DNA from: an uncultured Lachnospiraceae bacterium | Lineage (GTDB): Bacteria > Bacillota > Clostridia > Lachnospirales > Lachnospiraceae | Assembly (NCBI GenBank): GCA_900550475.1 | Contig: URSA01000006.1 | Location: forward strand, 71,353-135,352 | Reading direction: 5' to 3' | Length of the DNA stretch: 64,000 bases | Shown: positions 9,002 through 19,100 of the stretch, in pieces | Numbering within the stretch: position 1 is the stretch's first letter | Layout: every line of letters begins with the position of its first letter | Notes under the pieces: model-generated | Databases searched by the model: none | Seen by the model: the letters and a program-made list of their open reading frames with translations, nothing else | What the model was told of the DNA's origin: nothing | Translations under genes and position numbers: made by a program

Positions 9002-11461
9002 ATGGTGAAACGCACAAACAAGTTTGACAAAGAAATGTTTAAGAGAAGTGTCCTGTATAATATAAAAACGTTGTACCGGAAAACGCTGGAGGAGGCGACG
9101 CCGCAGCAGGTATTTCAGGCGGTGTGCTATGCAGCAAAGGATATCATCGTAGATCACTGGATGGACACCCAGCAGGCATACGACAAAGAAGATCCCAAGA
9201 TGGTGTACTATCTTTCCATGGAGTTTCTGATGGGAAGAGCCCTTGGCAACAACCTGATCAACTTACAGGCATATAAGCCCGTGAAGGAAGCGCTTGAAGA
9301 GCTGGGACTGGATCTGAATGTGATCGAGGACATGGAGCCGGACGCAGCACTGGGTAACGGCGGCCTGGGACGTCTTGCGGCATGCTTCCTTGATTCCCTT
9401 GCAACTCTGGGCTACCCGGCATACGGCTGCGGCATCCGTTACCGTTACGGTATGTTCAAGCAGGAGATCCGCGACGGCTATCAGGTGGAGGTTCCCGACA
9501 ACTGGCTGGAGAACGGCAATCCGTTTGAGCTGCGCCGCCCCGAGTACGCAAAGATCGTCAAGTTTGGCGGTTATGTAAATGTGCGCACGGATGAAAATGG
9601 CAGAAATCACTTCTTCCAGGAGGGCTATCAGTCCGTGAAGGCGATTCCGTTTGACCTCCCCATCGTGGGCTACGGCAACGGCATTGTGAACACACTGCGC
9701 ATCTGGGATGCGGAGCCGATCGAGTGCTTCCAGCTCGATTCCTTTGACAAGGGCGACTACCAGAAGGCGGTGGAGCAGCAGAATCTGGCAAGAAATATCG
9801 TGGAGGTGCTCTACCCCAACGATAACCACTATGCAGGCAAGGAGCTGCGCTTAAAGCAGCAGTACTTCTTCATTTCCGCATCCGTACAGGAAGCGGTGGA
9901 CAAATACATGCGCAAGCATGACGATATCCGCAAGTTCTACGAGAAGGCAACCTTCCAGTTGAACGATACGCACCCTACGGTGGCAATTCCTGAGCTGATG
10001 CGTATTCTGATGGATGATTACGATCTGGAGTGGGATGAGGCATGGGATGTCACCACCAAGACCTGCGCTTATACCAACCACACGATCATGGCGGAGGCTC
10101 TGGAGAAATGGCCCATCGAGCTGTTCTCCCGTCTGCTGCCCCGTATTTACCAGATCGTGGAAGAGATCAACCGCCGTTTCTTACAGCAGGTAGAGAAGCA
10201 GTATCCCGGCAATCAGGAGAAGATCCGTAAGATGGCGGTCGTGTACGACGGACAGGTACACATGGCGCGTCTGGCAATCGTGGCAGGCTATTCCGTAAAC
10301 GGTGTGGCAAGACTGCATACAGAGATCCTGGAGAAGCAGGAACTGAAGGATTTCTACGAAATGATGCCTCAAAAGTTCAACAACAAGACTAACGGCATCA
10401 CACAGAGAAGATTCCTCCTGCATGGCAACCCACTGCTTGCAGACTGGGTGACGGAGCATATCGGAGACGAGTGGATCACCAATCTGCCTCACATCGCAAA
10501 GATGAAGATCTATGCGGAGGACGAGAAGGCACAGCAGGAGTTTATGAATATCAAGTACCGCAACAAGATCCGTCTGGCTCAGTATATTTCCGAGCACAAC
10601 GGCATCGAGGTTGATCCCCGTTCCATCTTTGATGTGCAGGTAAAGAGACTTCACGAATACAAGCGTCAGCTTTTGAATATTCTTCATGTAATGTACCTTT
10701 ACAATGAGCTGAAGGAGCATCCGGAGATGGATTTCTATCCCCGTACCTTCATTTTCGGTGCAAAGGCGGCAGCAGGCTACCGCAATGCAAAGCTGACCAT
10801 CAAGCTGATCAACTCCGTTGCGGATGTGGTCAACAATGACGAATCCATCGGCGGAAAGCTGAAGGTGGTGTTCATCGAAAACTACCGCGTGTCCAACGCA
10901 GAGATCATCTTTGCTGCGGCTGATGTTTCCGAGCAGATTTCCACAGCCAGCAAGGAGGCTTCCGGTACCGGCAACATGAAGTTCATGTTAAACGGCGCCC
11001 TTACGCTGGGAACCATGGACGGAGCGAATGTGGAGATCGTGGAAGAGGTGGGAGAGGAGAATGCTTTCATCTTCGGTCTTACGGCGCAGGAGGTTATCCA
11101 GTACGAGAACTACGGCGGCTACAACCCCATGGACATCTTCAACAACGATCAGGATATCCGCAAGGTGCTGATGCAGTTGATCAACGGCACGTATGCACCG
11201 CAGGATCCCGAGCTGTTCCGCCCGCTCTACAATTCACTTCTGAATACGCAGAGCACGGCAAAGGCAGATACCTACTTCATTCTGAAGGACTTCAAGCCCT
11301 ATGCCGAGGCGCAGAAGAAGGTGGAGGCTGCCTACAGGGACGAGAGCGGCTGGGCAAAGAGCGCCATCATCAATATGGCAAGCGCCGGCAAGTTCACCTC
11401 CGACAGAACCATTCAGGAATATGTGGATGAAATCTGGCATCTCGACAAAGTCACCCTATAA
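9002..11461 (+). CDS. glgP: Glycogen/starch phosphorylase
   Basis: This 819-residue GT35 enzyme releases glucose-1-phosphate from alpha-glucans using pyridoxal phosphate. The N-terminal YYLSMEFLMGRAL, the GNGGLGRLAACFLDS segment and the C-terminal cofactor region EASGTGNMKFMLNGA (near residue 650-665) are all present and full length. The start at 9002 follows AAGGAGGACAAAGGC. No other glycogen genes lie nearby. It could be read from ileS, or from a TATAAT-bearing sequence at about 8952-8959 in the short gap. A clear terminator follows. Confidence 0.96.
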   Translation: MVKRTNKFDKEMFKRSVLYNIKTLYRKTLEEATPQQVFQAVCYAAKDIIVDHWMDTQQAYDKEDPKMVYYLSMEFLMGRALGNNLINLQAYKPVKEALEELGLDLNVIEDMEPDAALGNGGLGRLAACFLDSLATLGYPAYGCGIRYRYGMFKQEIRDGYQVEVPDNWLENGNPFELRRPEYAKIVKFGGYVNVRTDENGRNHFFQEGYQSVKAIPFDLPIVGYGNGIVNTLRIWDAEPIECFQLDSFDKGDYQKAVEQQNLARNIVEVLYPNDNHYAGKELRLKQQYFFISASVQEAVDKYMRKHDDIRKFYEKATFQLNDTHPTVAIPELMRILMDDYDLEWDEAWDVTTKTCAYTNHTIMAEALEKWPIELFSRLLPRIYQIVEEINRRFLQQVEKQYPGNQEKIRKMAVVYDGQVHMARLAIVAGYSVNGVARLHTEILEKQELKDFYEMMPQKFNNKTNGITQRRFLLHGNPLLADWVTEHIGDEWITNLPHIAKMKIYAEDEKAQQEFMNIKYRNKIRLAQYISEHNGIEVDPRSIFDVQVKRLHEYKRQLLNILHVMYLYNELKEHPEMDFYPRTFIFGAKAAAGYRNAKLTIKLINSVADVVNNDESIGGKLKVVFIENYRVSNAEIIFAAADVSEQISTASKEASGTGNMKFMLNGALTLGTMDGANVEIVEEVGEENAFIFGLTAQEVIQYENYGGYNPMDIFNNDQDIRKVLMQLINGTYAPQDPELFRPLYNSLLNTQSTAKADTYFILKDFKPYAEAQKKVEAAYRDESGWAKSAIINMASAGKFTSDRTIQEYVDEIWHLDKVTL

Positions 11462-11484
11462 AATAGAATAATACCAGACAGAAC

Positions 11485-11523
11485 AAGCGCCTGAACCGGC
11501 AAATGCGGGTTCGGGCGCTTTTT
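11485..11523 (+). terminator. Intrinsic terminator after glgP
   Basis: AAGCGCCTGAACC pairs with GGGTTCGGGCGCTT across an 8-10 nt loop and is followed by a T-run. Confidence 0.85.
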
Positions 11524-11534
11524 CATGATTTCAT

Positions 11535-11594
11535 CATGCAGCATTTCGGCGTTCGCCCGTAGCGGTTTGCCGGGAGCACTCCCCGTAACCTCAA
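11535..11594 (+). repeat. Degenerate copy of the 54-bp unit flanking repeat element A
   Basis: The stretch starting at CAGCATTTCGGCGTT is recognisably related to the 54-bp tandem unit that precedes the other copy of the large palindrome (49557 onward, CAGCTTTATTTCGGCATT). Its position relative to the palindrome is the same. It contains no gene I can support. Confidence 0.45.
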
Positions 11595-11851
11595 ATTGTA
11601 TCCCTGTAACTTTTTTTGATTGCCCAGATCCCAATTCTTACAAAAGAGCGTGTCTCAAAGTGCCTTTTTCGGCGGGATTGTATCCGGGAAGAAAATTTCT
11701 TCGGTTTGGATCCCAATTTTTTCTGATTTGTGGGATCCGGTGAAACACTTTTTTCACAGAGATACAATTCGCATGAAAAAAGCTGTTTTTTTGCCTCCCT
11801 TTTGATGAAAATTGGGATCTGAACAATAAATTTTTTCTGCCGGGATACAAT
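11595..11851. repeat. 257-bp palindromic four-module repeat element, copy A
   Basis: Four modules of 41-42 bp are bounded by ATTGTATCC and GATCCCAATT. Modules 1 and 2 (11595-11636, 11677-11718) are in one orientation; modules 3 and 4 (11728-11768, 11810-11851) are inverted. Start-to-start spacing is 82, about 50 and about 82 bp. Modules 2 and 3 meet in a GGATCCCA/TGGGATCC stem, and module 1 mirrors module 4, so the whole element folds back on itself. Most modules carry a central T-run. A second copy of the same length and spacing is at 49687-49943. The 82-bp period is not a multiple of three and frames are not kept, so it is not coding. I do not recognise the family. Confidence 0.8.
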
Positions 11852-12080
11852 GAGGAATTTGTAAGGCGGAAATCGCCATAGGCAGGGAATGTGTGGCGCC
11901 AACCGATACAGAACGAAAGTATACGATGACTTTAACGCGGATCACCGCAGATCAGGGTCGTAAATATCGGATTCCTCTCAGCCGGTCATGCGGGTCAGAA
12001 TCACAAGGGTTTCCCGGACGGTGTCATTTCAGCCATGCTTATGATGCCTGTGAAATACAGAATGATCGGGAGGGATAGAG

Positions 12081-12216
12081 ATGAAGAAGGAAGGGCATCG
12101 AATATGCGCTCTTTGGCATAGGGCTGGTGCCGGTTACATGGGTGTTTGTCCTGATCTGGAATCTGTGCCGCTTTGTGTATTACCGCACCGGAAAGCGGCG
12201 CATATCTATAAAATGA
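12081..12216 (+). pseudogene. Small single-pass membrane protein, apparently frameshifted
   Basis: An ATG at 12081 stands behind a GGGAGGG ribosome-binding site and starts MKKEG. The frame is then lost at the GGG run 12093-12095. Dropping one G gives a 44-residue product with a strong membrane helix (IEYALFGIGLVPVTWVFVLI) and a basic tail ending at 12214-12216. As written, the start frame gives an unrelated 47-residue peptide. This may be a real indel or a sequencing error. The function is unknown. The stretch 11852-12080 before it holds no gene I can support. Confidence 0.35.
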
Positions 12217-12245
12217 TTGCATAAACATGCGCTTTCCAGTATAAT
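12217..12245 (+). promoter_or_regulatory. Promoter of the aconitase-family gene
   Basis: TTGCAT (12217-12222) and TATAAT (12240-12245) are 17 bp apart, about 50 bp before the start codon. Confidence 0.65.
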
Positions 12246-12293
12246 AACTGTGATTGTTCGGAAGAAAATGAGAATGCAGACGGGAGGAGCACC

Positions 12294-14582
12294 ATGATAG
12301 AATTATTGCAGGGCGGCGCGTATCTGGCAGACGGCAGGGAAGTGATTGCCGACGACGGAGAGGCACAGCAGGCGATCGAAAAGCTGACGGGAGAGAAGGT
12401 CAGCAGGGAAGAGGCGGCAAAGCAGACCATAGCCTACGGTATTCTGGAGAGCCACAATACCTCCGGCAGTATGGACAAGCTGAAAATAAAGTTTGACAAG
12501 CTCACCAGCCATGATATTACCTTTGTGGGTATTATCCAGACGGCGCGCGCATCGGGACTGGAGAAATTCCCCATGCCCTATGTGCTGACCAACTGCCACA
12601 ACTCACTCTGTGCGGTGGGCGGCACCATCAACGAGGATGACCACATGTTTGGTCTGACCTGTGCAAAGAAATACGGCGGTGTCTATGTACCCCCTCATCA
12701 GGCAGTCATCCACCAGTTTGCAAGGGAGATGCTGGCATGCGGCGGCGGCATGATTCTCGGCTCCGATTCCCACACACGCTACGGCGCACTGGGAACCATG
12801 GCAGTGGGCGAGGGTGGACCGGAGCTGGTAAAGCAGCTTTTGCAGCAGACCTATGACATCAGCATGCCGGGCGTGGTCGGCGTATACCTGACCGGAGAGC
12901 CCGTAAAGGGCGTGGGACCGCAGGATGTAGCGCTCGCCATCATCGGTGCGGTGTTCAAGAACGGCTATGTGAAAAATAAAGTAATGGAATTTGTAGGCCC
13001 CGGCGTGGCGTCCCTGAGTACGGACTTCCGTATCGGCGTGGATGTAATGACCACCGAGACCACCTGCCTGTCCTCCATCTGGCAGACTGACCCGGAGGTG
13101 GAGAGCTTCTACGAGGTGCACGGCAGAAAAGCGGACTACAAGGAATTGAAGCCGGGCAAGGTGGCTTACTATGACGGCATGATCAAGGTGGAGCTTGACA
13201 AGATCCGTCCCATGATCGCCATGCCGTTCCACCCCAGCAACACCTACACCATCGAGGAGCTGAACGCAAACCTCATGGATATTCTGGATGAGACCGAAAA
13301 GCGCGCACAGGTAAGTCTGGACGGCGCGGTTGAGTTCAAGCTGAAAAATAAAGTGAAGAACGGAAAATTCATGGTGGATCAGGGAATCATAGCAGGCTGT
13401 GCGGGCGGCGGATTTGAAAATATCTGTGCGGCAGCCGACATTCTGAAGGGAACCTACATCGGCTCCGACGGATTTACCCTGAGCGTATATCCTGCCTCCA
13501 TGCCCGTGTATATGGAATTGATCAGGAACGGCTGTGCGGCGACTATTCTGGAGACCGGTGCGGTTATGAAGACGGCGTTCTGCGGCCCCTGCTTCGGAGC
13601 GGGAGACACGCCTGCAAACAACGCTTTCAGTATCAGACATTCCACCAGAAATTTCCCGAACAGGGAGGGCTCAAAGCTGCAGAACGGCCAGATTTCCTCG
13701 GTGGCATTGATGGATGCTCGTTCCATCGCGGCAACGGCTGCCAACAAGGGTGTGCTGACGCCGGCAACGGAGTTTGACGGCACGCTGAACCGTTATCAGT
13801 ATCATTTCGACAGCAATATTTACGCGAACCGCGTATTTGACAGCCACGGTGTGGCGGATCCTTCCGTGGAGATCCAGTTCGGCCCGAACATCAAGGACTG
13901 GCCCGCTATGGGAGCGCTGCCCGAAAATCTGGTATTGCAGGTCGTATCGGAGATCCATGATCCCGTGACTACCACAGATGAATTGATTCCCTCCGGTGAG
14001 ACTTCTTCCTACCGCTCCAACCCGCTGGGACTTGCGGAATTTGCCTTAAGCCGCAAGGATCCCCGGTATGTGGGCCGCGCAAAGGAAATCCAGAAGGCGG
14101 AGAAGGAGAGAATGGCAGGCGGACATCCCTGTGAGGCAGTGCCTCAGTTAAAGGAGATCATGCCGGTGATCAAGGCGGCATATCCGACCGTCAGCCATGT
14201 AAATACAGGCTTCGGCTCCACAATCTTCGCGGTGAAGCCGGGTGACGGTTCCGCCCGCGAGCAGGCGGCGTCCTGTCAGAAGGTGTTGGGCGGCTGGGCA
14301 AACATCGCCAACGAGTATGCAACCAAGCGTTACCGCTCCAACCTGATCAACTGGGGAATGCTTCCCTTCCTGATTGAGGAGGGCGAGCTGCCGTTCCATA
14401 ATCTGGATTATCTTTTCCTGCCGGATATCAAGAAGGCTGTGGAGGAGAAAACAGAAGTGATTTCCGCCTATGCTGTGAACAAGGACGGATTGAAGCCCTT
14501 CACGCTGCGGCTGGGTGAGCTGACGGATGAGGAGAGACAGATCATCCTGAAGGGCTGCCTGATCAATTACAACAGAATTTAA
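12294..14582 (+). CDS. Aconitase-family hydratase
   Basis: This 762-residue protein has the aconitase fold and the three cysteines of its [4Fe-4S] cluster: one in IAGCAGGGFENI and two in AFCGPCFG. LGSDSHTRYGALG and a C-terminal swivel domain are also present. It should dehydrate and rehydrate a carboxylic acid. Sequence flavour and length resemble the stand-alone YbhJ-like hydratases common in Lachnospiraceae more than classical AcnA (about 890 residues), so the substrate (citrate or a relative) is uncertain. No citrate synthase or isocitrate dehydrogenase gene is nearby. It has its own promoter and terminator, so it appears monocistronic. Confidence 0.85.
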   Translation: MIELLQGGAYLADGREVIADDGEAQQAIEKLTGEKVSREEAAKQTIAYGILESHNTSGSMDKLKIKFDKLTSHDITFVGIIQTARASGLEKFPMPYVLTNCHNSLCAVGGTINEDDHMFGLTCAKKYGGVYVPPHQAVIHQFAREMLACGGGMILGSDSHTRYGALGTMAVGEGGPELVKQLLQQTYDISMPGVVGVYLTGEPVKGVGPQDVALAIIGAVFKNGYVKNKVMEFVGPGVASLSTDFRIGVDVMTTETTCLSSIWQTDPEVESFYEVHGRKADYKELKPGKVAYYDGMIKVELDKIRPMIAMPFHPSNTYTIEELNANLMDILDETEKRAQVSLDGAVEFKLKNKVKNGKFMVDQGIIAGCAGGGFENICAAADILKGTYIGSDGFTLSVYPASMPVYMELIRNGCAATILETGAVMKTAFCGPCFGAGDTPANNAFSIRHSTRNFPNREGSKLQNGQISSVALMDARSIAATAANKGVLTPATEFDGTLNRYQYHFDSNIYANRVFDSHGVADPSVEIQFGPNIKDWPAMGALPENLVLQVVSEIHDPVTTTDELIPSGETSSYRSNPLGLAEFALSRKDPRYVGRAKEIQKAEKERMAGGHPCEAVPQLKEIMPVIKAAYPTVSHVNTGFGSTIFAVKPGDGSAREQAASCQKVLGGWANIANEYATKRYRSNLINWGMLPFLIEEGELPFHNLDYLFLPDIKKAVEEKTEVISAYAVNKDGLKPFTLRLGELTDEERQIILKGCLINYNRI

Positions 14583-14600
14583 GATGCATGTATCAAGAAG

Positions 14601-14634
14601 TACGGCAGAGCGAACCTTCCTCTGCCGTATTTTT
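14601..14634 (+). terminator. Intrinsic terminator after the aconitase-family gene
   Basis: TACGGCAGAG (14601-14610) pairs perfectly with CTCTGCCGTA (14620-14629), followed by TTTTT. Confidence 0.9.
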
Positions 14635-14766
14635 GCGGTTGCGCCAAGCAGAAGTTTGGTAAAAGCGTGTTTTTTTCATAACTTAAGTTTGCTGTACAAA
14701 CGCGGCAAAATCATGTAGAATGGAAAATAAAACTGTTTATGTAAAAATTTTAAAGTGAGGATGACT

Positions 14767-16146
14767 ATGAAGAAAGTTTGGATCGGGCTGTCGGTTATTT
14801 GCCTTGGAATCGGAGCTGTGGGCGTCATATCGGATCTGTCGGAGGGGGCATTCGGGGAGGATACCGTGATCACGGTGCTGGTTATGGCTGCATTGGCGGC
14901 ATTCTTCGGCTACCTTGCATGGCTCTGGCGGATAAAATCGCCGGTGAAGAGGGCGGGAGAGCAGGCGGCTGCGGCTGCAAAAGCGGTCAAGGAAAGAAAG
15001 GATGCAAATAAGGAGCTGTCTCCGGCGTTAAAGTGGCGGACATGGAAATTCCGCATCGCGGGCATTCTGGTTTCGGCGTTCGCCGTCTGGATGTGTGTGG
15101 CGGGCAACTGGAATACGGCGCCCGTGGCGATCGCAACCGTGGTGCTTATTGTGGGAATTGCCCTGTTCATGCTGGGATCTCCCGGCGACTACAACTCCAT
15201 GACGGATATGACCGCCATGATCGCCATGGACAAACCGAGAAAAATCGGGGAGTTCTACGAAGCATTCAAGAATGTAAACACGCCTCTGGGCTCCGCATGG
15301 CTGGGAAAGATTTCTACGATCAGAGGCGATACCCTGATTTTCGGGCCAAACAGCCGGCATGAATATCTCTACTTCTGGCTGACCGGCGACGGCAACATCG
15401 GTTATCTGGGCTATTCCTTTTTGGACGGACTGATCAAGGAGCGGCGCATCGAGCCCGTGTTTCCGCCCATGGAAGATGAGGGGAGCTCTGTTGCGGATCA
15501 TCTCTGCTATCAGGCGGATGTCCTGATGTGCCAGAGCGAGCTCAAGGAGAGCTTTGAATATTTTGTGAAAACCGGAGCCGTGCTGCCCATCCGGACCGGC
15601 ATGCCCTCCGAGGTCTACACTTTTACGGAGGATTTCAAGCTGACGGGTCAGCGCTTCGAGGTGCAGGATCGCGACGGAAACACCGTGTACCGGGTGGAGG
15701 GTACGGTGCCCCTGATCAAATTATACATATATGATATGCAGGACAATGAGATCTTCCGCATGGAAAAGGAGATCGGCCATGCGCTGGCAACCTACCGTTT
15801 CTTCTATCGAGGAGAGCCGTACGGGGTTCTTGAAAAGCAATTTACACTGGTGCGTGACAAATTTGCCATGGAGCTCAAGGAAGGCAGGCTGGAGCTTACG
15901 GAATACGCCGGCTCTATCGGGCATAATTTCAGGGTGACCCTGAACGGGGAAATGCTGGGAGCCGTCATGGATAATATGGACATTACCATTGAAAATGTCG
16001 TGTTTGACAATGCATTCCTTGTCGTTTATGACAGGAAATATCTGCCGCTTATGATCGCCATGGCGGTCATGGTGGCAAGGGAGCTTGCCCGCGATGAGGA
16101 CGGCGGTCTGACAAACCGCACGGGGAATCTGACGGATACGATTTGA
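14767..16146 (+). CDS. Membrane protein with C-terminal LURP-one/tubby-like domain
   Basis: This 459-residue protein begins with two membrane segments (about residues 4-24 and 33-55), a charged Ala/Lys-rich loop and two more membrane segments (about 93-140). The cytosolic part ends in a domain from about residue 275 to 440 with the LURP-one-related/scramblase-like pattern: YTFTEDFKLTGQRFEVQD, DGNTVYRVEG, then IFRMEKEI, FTLVRDKFAMEL and a hydrophobic terminal helix MIAMAVMVARELA. In other proteins this fold binds lipids or acts as a scaffold; the bacterial versions are uncharacterised. The start at 14767 is preferred because GTGAGG lies 6 bp before it; an in-frame ATG at 14761 is possible. It lies 36 bp before the surface protein gene. 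Confidence 0.7.
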   Translation: MKKVWIGLSVICLGIGAVGVISDLSEGAFGEDTVITVLVMAALAAFFGYLAWLWRIKSPVKRAGEQAAAAAKAVKERKDANKELSPALKWRTWKFRIAGILVSAFAVWMCVAGNWNTAPVAIATVVLIVGIALFMLGSPGDYNSMTDMTAMIAMDKPRKIGEFYEAFKNVNTPLGSAWLGKISTIRGDTLIFGPNSRHEYLYFWLTGDGNIGYLGYSFLDGLIKERRIEPVFPPMEDEGSSVADHLCYQADVLMCQSELKESFEYFVKTGAVLPIRTGMPSEVYTFTEDFKLTGQRFEVQDRDGNTVYRVEGTVPLIKLYIYDMQDNEIFRMEKEIGHALATYRFFYRGEPYGVLEKQFTLVRDKFAMELKEGRLELTEYAGSIGHNFRVTLNGEMLGAVMDNMDITIENVVFDNAFLVVYDRKYLPLMIAMAVMVARELARDEDGGLTNRTGNLTDTI

Positions 16147-16182
16147 TCGGACAAATAAGGGCTTAAAGGGAGAATTTTCGGA

Positions 16183-19100
16183 ATGAAAACAAAAATGCGG
16201 TTTGTTATGAACAAGGGGAAAGGGGCGTTGGCTGTCGTACTGTCGGTGCTGCTGCTCAACTCCGTGATGGATTACAGCGGAGTTGTTTCGGTGCGCGCAG
16301 CCGCGGGAGATGCATCCGGCTCGGCGGGCGGTGTTTTCTCAGAAAGCGGAAGCGCTTCGGGGAACGAGGCAGGAGCAGAGAATGGACAGCAGGCCACTCT
16401 GGCAGAGATGCCCCGGCTTGAGGGTACTTACGGACAGAAGGTTGAGGAAATGACTATAAGCGGCGGCAGGGTGACAGCCTCAGGTGACAGCTCCGTGGAG
16501 ATTACGGGAACATGGAGCATATCGGATGCCGCTAAGGCGGAGCTGCCCAAGGTGGGAACCACCACCGCATACGAGCTGACCTTCACACCCACCGGGGAGT
16601 TTGCGGACGGCTATGACAGCATTACCTGCATGGTGGTTCCCAAGGTGGCGAAAAAGCCCCTGACGATTGCCATTAACGATGCAGAAAAAAACTTTGGCGA
16701 GGAAAATCCGGTATTGACCTGTGACGAAAGCTATGCAGACCAACTTGTGCCGGGAGATGATGTGAGCGTTATCCGCAGCCTGCAGCTGGACACGGAGGCG
16801 ATGACGACCTCCTCTGCGGGAACTTATCCCATCACCGGATCGGCACAGAGTGATTACTATGAGATTACGTTCACGGAAGGCACGCTGACGGTTAACAAGG
16901 CACCGCTGTCCGGATGGGTGCTAAAGGGATACCTTTATTTCTATGGAGACGGAGCGGAGATGGCAACGGCGGACATAACGGCAGAACTGCCTGCCGACAG
17001 AGGCGATACCATTTACAGAGAGCCGAATGTCAGCGACCGTATGAAAATACTTGACGGTATCAGTCTGGGTGAGGACGGCGTTATCACATACAGTGTGAAG
17101 AAGCTTGACAGCTCTTATGTGGGAAAATTTGCGTCACTTAGTGCTTATGTTGAGATGCAGAACTACGCGACCGTAAAGTATGAACTGAAAGTTAAAATTT
17201 CGGATCAGTTTGAAATTGAACGAAGGCCGGGAATCCAGGTAAAGGTCATCGGCAGCAACGAGCTGACATATGGGGAGACGCTTTCCAAGCTTACCCTGAA
17301 CGGAACCGGCAGTACCAAGGCTGTCTTTGTGGAGAAGGATACCTTTAACGAGGTAGAGGGAACCCTTTCATGGAAGGACGCCGGCCTAACGCCGGATACG
17401 GAAACCACAAAGGCAACCTGGCTCTTTACGCCCACCGAACAGAGGTATAAAGAACTGGAGGGGGAAGTCACCATCAGTGTGGCGAAGGCAACGCCAAAGC
17501 TCAATGCACCGGTTACGGCACAGGCAGCTTACGACCCGGGTGTGACACTTGGAGCAGGTTTTGCCCTGACGGGCGGCAGTGCTTTTTTCCTGAAAGGCGC
17601 CACGGAGACCGCAGTGGAGGGAACCTTTGAATGGAAGGAGCCGGACACGGTTCCGACGGTGGGAGAGAAGGAATATGCTGTGGTGTTTACTCCCACAGAT
17701 ACGCAGAATTTTGAGACCGCGGAGACGTTGGTAAAGGTGAGTGTCACAAGGCAGACACCTACTGTTACGGTCGTGCCGACCGTATCGGAACTGACCTATG
17801 GGCAGAAGCTTTCCGACAGTACGCTCACAGGCGGTACTGCCTCCGTGGAGGGCACCTTTGCATGGAAGGACGGCAGCATAAAGCCTGCGGTTTCGGACAG
17901 CGGCGTGACACGCTACACATTGATCTTTACGCCCACGGACACTGCGCATTACGCCGCGGCTGAGTGCGAGGTGACGGTTTCGGTACAGAAGGCAGACAAG
18001 ATCGCAAATGCACCCTCAAAGCTGGATCCGGTCTATGTGGACACGGTGGGGCAGGTGGTACTGCCCGCAGGCTGGGTGTGGGAGGAGAGCGACCGCAGTA
18101 CGGCGCTGACCATAGGAACGACGGTGACGGCGGTCGCAAATTACGAGGGCGCAGACAAGGGAAATTATGAGGATGCTGCGCTGACGGTCACAGTTGACAT
18201 TACGAGAAGAGTGAAGCCGGATCCCGGAACAGGCAGCTCCGGCAGCGGAACAGGCGGAAACACCACGGGTGGCGGCGCGGCGGACAACACCACGGAGGAG
18301 ACGGACGATGCCGCCGCGGCAACGGAACAGGCACCGGCTCCCGCAATGCCGATGCCTGGCAATACGAGGCCTGCGGGCAACCGAACCGACACGACGCCGG
18401 ACGCCGGGGAACCCGCAGAGGATGTGCAGGAAGATTCGGCACAGTCCGCAGAAGAGGAAGGCTCTCTGCCCTTTATCAGGGATGATGCCGGACGCACAGG
18501 CTGGGATGCCATCGGAGAGACGCTGGATGAGGCGGAGAGCGGCGATACCGTGGCGGTGGATATGAACAAAAGCACGAAGGTTCCCGCGGCAATTTTTGAA
18601 GGAATACAGGGAAGAGACATCACGGTAATCCTCGACATGGGAGACGGCATCACCTGGACGGTAAACGGAAAGAGTGTGACGGATGTTTCGGGGGATATTG
18701 ATTTTGGTGTGATTTTCGGTGAGAATGCGGGGCTTGGCATCCCCGTGGATGTGATCGACAATGTAACCGGAGAGCGGCATTCTGTAAACCTGACCCTTGC
18801 CTATGACGGGGAGTTTGGTTTTACGGCAGTGCTCACCGTGAACATGGGAGAGAAGAACGCCGGACTGTATGCGAATTTGTTCTATTATGACAGCGAGGCG
18901 GGAGAGCTTATCTTTATGTGCGCGGATGAAATCGGCGCAGACGGAAGTGCGGCGCTTAATTTTACCCATGCGTCCGAGTACACCATCGTGATCGACAGTG
19001 CGGTCATGGATGGGACTGAGACGGACAGTATGCCTGCAAACGCCGGTTCCGATACCGAAAACGGCGATGCAGGTACACAAAAGGCTGCTACATGGATCCC

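Noticed and set aside
5801..9157. A very long open frame on the minus strand across ileS
   Set aside because: It mirrors the codon pattern of ileS, has no ribosome-binding site or recognisable domain, and ileS itself is certain.
11591..11902. A 103-codon minus-strand frame over repeat element A
   Set aside because: It follows the repeat modules, is rich in Lys/Arg/Phe from T-runs and has no start site; treated as non-coding.
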